The notes below the pieces were generated by a model that saw only the letters and a program-made list of their open reading frames with translations, was not told where the DNA came from and searched no databases. Positions 56,343 to 64,000 of a stretch of DNA of 64,000 bases are shown piece by piece. The stretch is taken from the NCBI RefSeq assembly GCF_024362695.1, contig NW_026063240.1:620001-684000 (forward strand), read 5' to 3'. This DNA comes from Pectinophora gossypiella. Lineage: Eukaryota; Arthropoda; Insecta; Lepidoptera; Gelechiidae. A program made the position numbers and the translations under genes. Numbering within the stretch: position 1 is the first letter of the stretch; each line of letters starts with the position of its first letter.

Positions 56343-59068
56343 TACTCTTTCACGCCTAAACGGCTCAACGGATTTTGATGAAATTTGGTATGGTGATAGA
56401 TGATAACCTAGAAATGGTCATAGGCTATAAATAATCACGCCATCGTTCTTAGGGGGTAGGCAGTTGGCAGATAACTAAATTGATTTAGTGATTTGTAGTC
56501 GTTTTTGTTGGGACTTTTGCTCTTTCACGTCTAAACGGCTGAACGGATTTTAATGAAATTTTGTAAGGTAATAGTTGGTTATCTACAAACGGTTGTACGA
56601 TCAAATTGATCACGTCATCGTACTTAGGGGGTAGGAAGTAGGCAGAAAACTGAATTGAGTTAGTGATTTTTTTATGGTTTTTGCTGGGAGTTTTGTCTAT
56701 CATGCCTAAACGGCTCAACGGATTTTGATGAAATTTAGTTAGCTGATAGATAGTAATCTAGAAAAGGATATGGCCTATTAATATTTATGCTATCGTACTT
56801 AAGGCGTAGGCAGTAGACAGAAAACTAGGTTAGTGATTTTTAATTGTTTGTTTTAAAAGTTTGCCTCATTCACGCCTTAACGTCTGAACGGAATTTTATA
56901 AGACTTGGTTAATTTAAAGATAGGATCTTAGGCACGGACACAGGCTACTTTTTATGGCGGGAAAATACCTCATTCCCGCGGAAATCTAGATTTCGTGATC
57001 GTGTCAAGAAGCGCATGACGCCATAGCTACTGGAATGATTTCGATGTTTTTTTTTAAACTGAGTGACCTCAAGTTAGTATTTGATCACTTTTCTAACTTA
57101 GAGGGTAGGTAGGCGCCATAATTTAGGGAATTTATGATAAAATTTTGATGCAACTGTCTTTATTAAACAGGTATATCTCATTCCTACAGGAACCTACACA
57201 TAGCTATAGCTAGCTATCTATTAACATTAAAACTCTTTCTAGAATCACATTACGCCAATTAATTGATCTGATTTGTATAAGTTTTTTTATTCAACTGACT
57301 GTTACATTACATACAGATAAAATCTAATTACTTACACCACATAATTAATATAGTACTACATGACTAGCTACGCTTTAAACTTGAGGAGGTAATTCGATAG
57401 ACATTTATACGAACTTTAAGCCCAGTAATCAATCATAGTAATAAGGTAATACTCATTTTAGACAAAGAAACGGATAGGTAATCAGTTCGTCAACGAAATT
57501 ATAACACCTACACTTAGTTTGTTTACTATTTAACGAGGGAAAATAATCCTTACTAATATTATAAATGCGAAAGTAACTCTGTCTGTCTGTCTGTCTGTTA
57601 CGCTTTCCCGCTTAAACCTCTCAACCGATTTTGATTAAATTTGGCACAGACAATCTTTAGACCCTGAGAAAGAAAATAGGATACCTTTTATTGCGAAAAG
57701 AAGGGACGAAGAGATTGAAATAGGGGTTGAAAGTTTGTATGGGATATTTTAATTTTAAAATATAAATCCATGAAACTTTATATTTAAGCACTTGATAAAA
57801 AATAATTAAACATTTGTTCTAGCGTTGCTGAAATTTCGACCAGTGAGGGGGTGAAATGAGGGTTGAAAGTTTGTATGGGAGTTCGTCATTTTTGGGGATA
57901 AAACCACGAAACTTTATATTTAGGAACTTGATAAGAAATAAAAAAACAATTTGTTAAAGCGTTTTTGAAAATTCGATCTTTGAGGGGATGAAATAGGTGT
58001 TGAAATTTTTTATGAGGTTCGTCATTTTTCAAGATAAAAATATTAAATTTTGTGTTTAGGCACTAAATAACAAACAAAAAATCGTTTGTTCAAGCATTTT
58101 GAAATTTTTACCAGTATGGGGGTGAAATACGGGTTGAATGTTTGTATGGGTATTCGTCATTTTTGAAGATAAAACCATGAAACTTGATACGTAGGTCTCT
58201 TAGGATGTGCAGAGTTTTTCAACAAACGAATTTTCCGAAATTCGAACGGAACGGAACGGATTCGGAACGGGAACTACGAAGCCAAACTTTTTGTATACAA
58301 AATATTAACCACTGAACCTAGGAACATGATATTTAGTAGTTTTGGGTGTATCAAGTTAAAAAAATTTGGCTTTTGTAGATAAAGTTCCTTTTAACGAATA
58401 CTCTGCATCGCCGCCACTGCCGTCGGTCGTCGTTCGTCGTCGCGCACATTCGCCGAAGTGTGGCGGCAGTCAACGGCGCTGTCTTGTGGTGGGGGAGCGC
58501 ACGTGCTGTATACGTGGCTTGCTCGCGAGTGTCGAGTCCAAACAATTTCTACATTTTAACAAATAATAACAAAATAGCAAACGTTGTGTACAAAAAAGTT
58601 TTAAATTAGGTCATTTTAAAATATTTTTGTACACAACGTGACGCTGACCCCTGTAAGTGTCTTGGACATAAGGGACCGATAAATATTCCTAGGTAATTTC
58701 TGCCACTCAATGGAATACACCTCATACCTCACCTGGATACCTCAGGGCGGGCTTAGAAGTCGAGGCAGACCGCGTAAAAGATGGTGTGACGACCTCAATG
58801 CTTATCGCAAGGATTGGCCGGAGATCGCACAAAGTCGAGAGGAGTGGAAAAATCAAGGGGAGGCCTTTGCCCAGCAGTGGGATCGTATAGGCTAAATAAG
58901 ATAAGAATGGAATACATAGGTACTTTATAACGACTGTAAACAGATATATTTTATTTTTTTTAAATATACCTACTTACTCTCTTTTAATCACATGCTATAC
59001 CGTTCCTTTTATATAATCCTTAATATTCAAATTAAAAGTACGCAGACGAAGTCGCGGGTACCAACTAG
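56259..59068 (+). mobile_element. Non-autonomous Helitron X, long form, copy X5
   Basis: It starts TCCATACTAATATTATAAAT after A (56258) and ends GTCGCGGGTACCAACTAG before T (59069). It has the long-form structure, with an internal second 5' terminus at about 57547 (TCCTTACTAATATTATAAAT). Length is 2810 bp, 217 bp more than X3 without Gypsy-1, mostly explained by the 187-bp RTE fragment plus a 10-bp duplication. It shares with X1 that fragment and variants such as GTATCAAG and GGCTTGC (minus-strand context). Confidence 0.92.
58719..58905 (+). mobile_element. RTE-type LINE 3'-end fragment inside Helitron X5
   Basis: 187 bp flanked by AATGGAATAC (58709-58718 and 58906-58915), the same insertion and site as in X1 (3528-3714). 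It encodes the RTE C-terminal tail ending QQWDRIG and a stop at 58893-58895. Confidence 0.8.
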
Positions 59069-59625
59069 TTCTATATAAAAATATCCTATAATAGGTATGT
59101 AAGTAAAACATAACAATGTATCTTCAGGTAAGTAATTACATAAGCACATATCTTATAAAATAAAATAACTTTGTAATCTTATTCTAAAATTTACCTACCA
59201 ATGCATGTAATGCTCATTCCGAATAATGAGTTGTGTAACGTGAATTTTTAAATAATATCAAGGGGTATTCCTTAACATAGGTAACATTAGCATGGTTAAG
59301 CCTGCCCCCTACTCTTTAAAAGGCCCTGTTCATCTACAAACGGAAACAAAGGCTTTAAGATACCTACTTTTCAAAACAATAACCATTTCCTATAGAGTGG
59401 AATTCCTCTTTAAGTGAAGCAAAGTAATCATGTTTCAAAATCAGTCTCAATGTATTACTTAAACTCGGCACTAGACAAATAGTTATTAGGTACGTTTTTT
59501 ATCGTATTTAGATTTAATATTGCGACAGAATCTCAGTACATAAGTAAACTCGTGTTATTTTTGTATGGACGAATACTTGTAAATATAATAGATTACCTCT
59601 GCTTGCGATTGCGCGACCATGGAGA
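59069..59625. other. Unassigned AT-rich region
   Basis: No frame or known repeat recognised on either strand. The integrase of BEL-2 would be expected here if it were complete; no integrase motif is seen. Confidence 0.5.
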
Positions 59626-62600
59626 TCACGGCGCTGGAGGACGGGCTTCAGGTAGGTTTGCAGGTGACCCGGGTGTAGCAGACTTCAGCTCAGGTAAATT
59701 AACAGGTAAGTCCATATGTTCATTGAATGGATACTCACTGTTTCGCAGAAAGTCTGGGCCGTGCCACCATAACTTGGAGTGTGGAAGATCACTGGGGTTA
59801 ATACCTCTGCTTACTAGATCGGCAGGGTTATCAATAGTATTAACATAAAGCCAGTGAAAGTTGGATGTTAAGTCGCAAACAACTTTTATTCTATTTGCCA
59901 CATATGCTCCCAGCTTTGCCACCTCTGTCTTCATCCAAGCAAGTACTATCTTGCTATCAGAGAACAAGTATACGTTATGGATGGAAATTTTTAACTGAAT
60001 AGTTTCATACACTTTTTTAACTAACTTTGCAAGTAACAGACATGCATTCAACTCAAGCCTGGGAACAGTTAGGCTTTTACTAAGGGGATTAATCCTGGAT
60101 TTAGAGCAAAGTAAACTTAGCAGCACCTCACCTGTCGACGATGTGACCCGCAGGTATGTACAGCAACCATAAGCCACCTTGCTGGAGGCATCGGCAAACC
60201 CAATGAGCTCCACCTTGACTGCTTGTTTCACAGGAATATTCCTACTTAAATAAATTGGCTCTAACTTATTCAAGCTTTCTATAAATTGTAACCATTCATT
60301 TTTTATGTTTTCAGGGAGAGGAGAGTCCCAACCTACGTTTGCAGACCATATCTTCTGTAGTATGACCTTTGCCCTAACTATAATGGGGCTTGCGTAACCC
60401 ATGGGATCGAAAAATTTGCAAACGTAACTTAAAATATTACGCTTAGTTACTCGTTTAAAATCGTATGGTTCAGGGGATGAAATTATGAAAGAATCGTCAC
60501 TTAAATCGACATTCAAACCTAGTGCTTTAAAACTCTGATTCTCTGGGCTAGGCAGCTCATTTAAGTGCCGCTGTTCCGGCAGTATGTCAGACAAGACGTC
60601 AGGGTTGTTGGATGTCCATTTATGTGTCTGAAATCCACCTCTAGCAAGCATTTCCCGCAACTCATTCTTTGCTGTAACTAATGTAGATAAGTCGTCATTA
60701 GAATATAAAATGTCATCAACGTAACAACAATTATCTAGAATAAATGAAGCTAATGGGAGCTCATTATTAAATCGCGTTGATAACTCTTTTAAACAGCGTG
60801 TGGCCAGGTAACTAGAACTTTTTAGCCCGTACGTAACGGTATCCAATTGAATACATTTAATGTCCTCATTTGGACTGTCCCGCCACAACACATTTTGTAA
60901 GGAAGTGTACTGAGGATTGATTCGTATGTTTCTAAACATATGGCGAATGTCAGCCGTAATCGTGTACGCGCCGAAACGGTACAATAAAATGATATCAAAG
61001 AGGTCTCGTTGAACAACAGGTCCATTCAATAGCAAGTCATTCAAAGACACTCCCTTGCTACCCTTCAATGATCCATCAAAAACAGTTCTTAAGCGAGTTG
61101 ACCTACTGTGTTCATTCATGACAGCAAAATGAGCAAAAAAGTATAGGGGATCCCTAGCAAAATCGTATTGCTCAATGTCAACATAATGCGCATGGTTCAA
61201 TTTTATAAAATCTTTAATAAAGCTCTGATATTCAGAGAAAGACTTCTCATCTTTATGTAATCGTTTTTCTAAACTCAAAAATCGCTGAAGTGCACTATGG
61301 AATGAATCACCTAATGTATTGCTTACCTCATCTAAAGGCAATTTCAAAGGCAAATCTAATGAAAATTGATTGTCCTGCAACTTCACAGAGTTTTGAAATA
61401 TATTTTCGCAGAGCTCTTGCTCTGTAGTTTTTTCATTATATACATGTGGTACACTTTCAGCTTCCCAAAATGAACTTACAGCATTATTAAGACCGTTATC
61501 ACAGCTTTGACAAAACAAAGATACAACCTTATCAGCCGCATGCTGGTCTGCAACACTACCTCCCACTACATAGCCGAACTTGGTGTGTATGAAGCGCGGT
61601 GTGGGCAGCTCATTCTGCAATGAGAGGCGCTCTGGCTCCGTGGATGGCAGTATCACCTGAAAAAATATGTCCGCACCCATAAGCATATTAATTTCCCCAG
61701 GCACATTAAAGTTATCATCAGCAAGTGGTAAGGCAGGTGGGATGAACATACACGACAAGTCAATCTTGTTTTGTGGGAGTTTGCATGTGATTGTGTCAAT
61801 GACATGGCAGTTGACCGTAGTTGAATAGTCAGACTTCAATGAATAGACATGCAACGGAAGGGAATAGGATATTTTGGTCTTTGCATTGGAAATACCAACT
61901 ATATCAGCCGCATTCCGCTTAGGAGTCATGCCTAGCATATTGACAAGCTTGCTGGTAACAAACGAAGCCTGTGAGCCACTGTCTAATAAGGCCTTTATGG
62001 TGTGCTCCGTGCCATCCTTAGCAACAACCTTGACACGGCAAGTGGGAAGGATCACATGTGCATTGTCACAAGAAAAATTGCATGACTGTATTGTATTGAC
62101 CACTTCCTCAGCGTGCAGTAATGTATTATGCGCTTGCCTGCATGTAGCGCATCGGAAATGGTATCTGCATTTTTTAGTGTGTGAATTTAAGCATATCTCA
62201 CACAACTTGTTAGCCCTAACAAACTTTATTCTGTCAGCGACAGCCATACATTTAAAATGCGGGCAGTTAAATAATTTGTGGGTTGTGGACTTACATTTCA
62301 GACATCCGGAGGCTCCTGAGTCGGTTGCGATGTTGACAGCCAGTTTCTTCCTTACCATACCCTGGTCTGCAGTTTCCAGAGCCATGGCTCGTCGTTCTAG
62401 GTACTCAAGGAACTCCTTGAGGGACGGGTCAGCCTTCAGGTCTCGTTCCATCTGATATGCTCGTGCCGTGTAGGTATCTAGTTTGCGAAACAAAAGACAC
62501 AATAATATGGCATCCCACGATTTAACTGAGTCGTCTAAGTTCTTTAAAGCCGCAATTTCCTGCCTAACTGTCGATATAAACTCGCGCAGTTGCACTGAGG

Positions 62601-63249
62601 TTGATTTTGATACAGAGGGCATATCCAAGATTGTGTTAATATGATCACAAATAATCAAATGACGATTGTTATATCTAGTGTTAATTAATTGCAATGCCTC
62701 TTCATAACTCTCATCTAACAAAGGTAAGTTCTTAATCAAGTCATAAGGTTCATCTTTTAACAAAGTCCTTAAATAGTACATGCGTTGGATATTGTCTAAC
62801 GAACTATTATTATGAATCATGCTGTTATACAGTTGAATAAACGGCTTAAAGTCACCGTACTTACCAGTGAAAGGTTTAATTTGTATTTGAGGCAGATTGA
62901 GCTTGGCAGCCGTGACAGACGACGTTGACGGCGTGTTAGGCTTCTCGGTACGCATAGCCGTACCAGAGAGCAAAGACAGTTGGCTGCTCAGGGAACTAAG
63001 GGCCGAGTAATACTTGTCCTCCATGGACTCTACATCCTCCTTGTCGTCATCACTAAGCTGTATTATTTCCACATTAAACTGCTCGTACTCCTTGAACGAA
63101 GTCTCGAGCCGCGACTTGCGAATGTTTAAGGTGTCCATAGTCGCCTTGTTGAATTGTTCACTAGCCACAAAATTAAAAATCCGTGTCAACGTGCCCTTTA
63201 CGTATCCTCTTGCTGCAATTAAATGATGAAAACGCTCGTCGTCTGCCAT
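59626..63249 (-). CDS. BEL-2 gag-protease-reverse transcriptase-RNase H polyprotein, lacking integrase
   Basis: The intact frame has 1207 residues from the ATG at 63247-63249 (MADDERFHHL). Gag (about 1-395): PQIQIKPFTGKYGDFKPFI, then zinc-binding CLKCKSTTHKLFNC and CEICLNSHTKKCRYH with CATCRQAH. Protease: ALLDSGSQASFV (about 423). Reverse transcriptase: FGYVVGG linker, RTVFDGSLKGSKGVSLNDLL, ADIRHMFRNI, and YVDDILYS (about 843). RNase H: FADASSKVAYGC, SRINPLSKSLTVPRLEL and LFSDSKIVLAWMK. It ends GPDFLRNSEYPFNEHMDLP then a short proline-rich tail, so the integrase is missing. BEL/Pao proteins usually continue for several hundred residues. A deletion is likely. Confidence 0.93.
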   Translation of the reverse strand: MADDERFHHLIAARGYVKGTLTRIFNFVASEQFNKATMDTLNIRKSRLETSFKEYEQFNVEIIQLSDDDKEDVESMEDKYYSALSSLSSQLSLLSGTAMRTEKPNTPSTSSVTAAKLNLPQIQIKPFTGKYGDFKPFIQLYNSMIHNNSSLDNIQRMYYLRTLLKDEPYDLIKNLPLLDESYEEALQLINTRYNNRHLIICDHINTILDMPSVSKSTSVQLREFISTVRQEIAALKNLDDSVKSWDAILLCLLFRKLDTYTARAYQMERDLKADPSLKEFLEYLERRAMALETADQGMVRKKLAVNIATDSGASGCLKCKSTTHKLFNCPHFKCMAVADRIKFVRANKLCEICLNSHTKKCRYHFRCATCRQAHNTLLHAEEVVNTIQSCNFSCDNAHVILPTCRVKVVAKDGTEHTIKALLDSGSQASFVTSKLVNMLGMTPKRNAADIVGISNAKTKISYSLPLHVYSLKSDYSTTVNCHVIDTITCKLPQNKIDLSCMFIPPALPLADDNFNVPGEINMLMGADIFFQVILPSTEPERLSLQNELPTPRFIHTKFGYVVGGSVADQHAADKVVSLFCQSCDNGLNNAVSSFWEAESVPHVYNEKTTEQELCENIFQNSVKLQDNQFSLDLPLKLPLDEVSNTLGDSFHSALQRFLSLEKRLHKDEKSFSEYQSFIKDFIKLNHAHYVDIEQYDFARDPLYFFAHFAVMNEHSRSTRLRTVFDGSLKGSKGVSLNDLLLNGPVVQRDLFDIILLYRFGAYTITADIRHMFRNIRINPQYTSLQNVLWRDSPNEDIKCIQLDTVTYGLKSSSYLATRCLKELSTRFNNELPLASFILDNCCYVDDILYSNDDLSTLVTAKNELREMLARGGFQTHKWTSNNPDVLSDILPEQRHLNELPSPENQSFKALGLNVDLSDDSFIISSPEPYDFKRVTKRNILSYVCKFFDPMGYASPIIVRAKVILQKIWSANVGWDSPLPENIKNEWLQFIESLNKLEPIYLSRNIPVKQAVKVELIGFADASSKVAYGCCTYLRVTSSTGEVLLSLLCSKSRINPLSKSLTVPRLELNACLLLAKLVKKVYETIQLKISIHNVYLFSDSKIVLAWMKTEVAKLGAYVANRIKVVCDLTSNFHWLYVNTIDNPADLVSRGINPSDLPHSKLWWHGPDFLRNSEYPFNEHMDLPVNLPELKSATPGSPANLPEARPPAP

Positions 63250-64000
63250 TGCCGTTAATAACAATTACAATAGTATATAACAAACGAATAAAACTTGTAT
63301 AAATATAAAATGTAAAAAATGAAATTATGATTTAACGAAAAAATTAAAATGGCTGAATGAGTAAAAAATTCAAAAAATTGTTCGGAGATTCGTTCCTCGT
63401 CGCGCCGGTAGAGCTTCACTGCGTCACCTTGCTGTGATTGGTTGCCGCTCTGCGTCAAATTTCCCGCTCGTCCGTGATTGGCTGAAATGCTGTGCCGCCG
63501 TTGTATTATAGGCCGCACGCACACGGCACACGGAGTGAGTGAGTGGAATAGATGTTGCCCTCTTGCGGTAAATATGTGCGACGAAGACACCGATCAATGA
63601 TACCCAGTCAATATTGAAGTAGATTGAAGTGAAAAAATTGAAGTCACTTTTATAAAAAAAAATAAAAAATTGCCGCTCACGATAAATTTTGCGTGTAGCT
63701 TGAAAATATGAAACAGAATTGATGCTCACGATTATGTAGCGTGAAAACATGTAGGTTTCTTCCTTCTTCTATAATCTTCTTATCGCTGTTTCTGCAGCCT
63801 ATTATGTAGCGATGGAATGACTAGGAAACATTTTGCCGCCAAACCTCGTAGGCGCGAAGCGTTTGAAGTTGAAGTTGAAGTGAAGAATGTATAGAATCGC
63901 CGCAAATTCCTATTTTGTTGCGATAGATGGCTCGTCCATTAATAATTCGACGTAAATCGCTGCCACCCGTCGTAGGAAATATGCTATCGTTGACTTTATG
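63250..64000 (-). other. BEL-2 5' leader and possible LTR
   Basis: This is upstream of the BEL-2 start on the minus strand. The first 150 bp are AT-rich leader. A GC-richer part (about 63380-63540) contains ACCGGCGCGACGAGGAACG, a possible primer-binding region, and two GATTGGCTG/GATTGGTTG motifs like CCAAT boxes. The rest may be 5' LTR, but the element's other LTR is not in the window, so no boundary can be set. The frames here are short and not believed. Confidence 0.45.

Overview
The window looks like insect nuclear DNA, most probably from a moth or butterfly. The evidence is the set of repeats: non-autonomous Helitrons with the 3' hairpin built on GACGAAGTCGCGGG and ending in CTAG, TCTG microsatellites next to ATACTAATATTATAAATGCG, a SINE-like element with a TATG tail, and CR1/Jockey/RTE LINEs, Gypsy, BEL/Pao, an errantivirus fragment, a probable DIRS-type element and a Tc1 element. 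I found no conventional host gene, rRNA, tRNA or CRISPR array. Nearly all recognisable sequence is mobile elements inserted into other mobile elements.

Left part (1-20 kb): a minus-strand LINE ORF1 fragment (1-1047); a broken LINE copy A (1049-3352); Helitron X1 (3365-5656), Helitron Y1 (5682-8121, with a 134-bp tandem array) and the short Helitron X2 (8122-9451); a GT microsatellite; LINE H with ORF1 and ORF2 (9764-about 14460); a Helitron 5' piece W1 (14487-15014); and a two-exon, gag-like gene of probable DIRS type (15094-19796, minus) interrupted by LINE I (about 15376-18603).

Central nest (about 20.1-55.7 kb): an old BEL/Pao element (minus) is split at a 5-bp duplication, GCTAT (22028-22032 and 54331-54335). 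The 32.3 kb between the duplications is delimited by one diverged CR1-like LINE, called LINE C, cut into at least six recognisable coding pieces. It carries a Tc1 transposon (22567-24202), a SINE (24705-24902), Helitron X3 (26191-36643), Gypsy-2 (37152-43672), Helitron Y2 (43955-47580) and a Jockey LINE D (47908-54182). Helitron X3 carries Gypsy-1 (26541-34395), which carries LINE B (29845-33057). LINE D carries an errantivirus fragment (49073-52156). At most sites the coding frame on either side joins cleanly when the insertion is removed, so the order of insertion can be read: BEL-1, then LINE C, then X3, then Gypsy-1, then LINE B (five levels).

Right part (55.7-64 kb): an unassigned stretch, Helitron X5 (56259-59068), a second unassigned stretch, then a second BEL/Pao element with a long intact gag-protease-RT-RNase H frame but no integrase (59626-63249, minus) and its 5' leader.

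The elements most likely to be functional or recent are the Tc1 transposase, LINE B ORF2, LINE H ORF1/ORF2, the Gypsy-2 polyprotein (its 5' LTR end is missing) and Gypsy-1 (147-bp LTRs, interrupted by LINE B). The density of nesting and lack of host genes fit a W chromosome, pericentromere or piRNA cluster, but this is inference.
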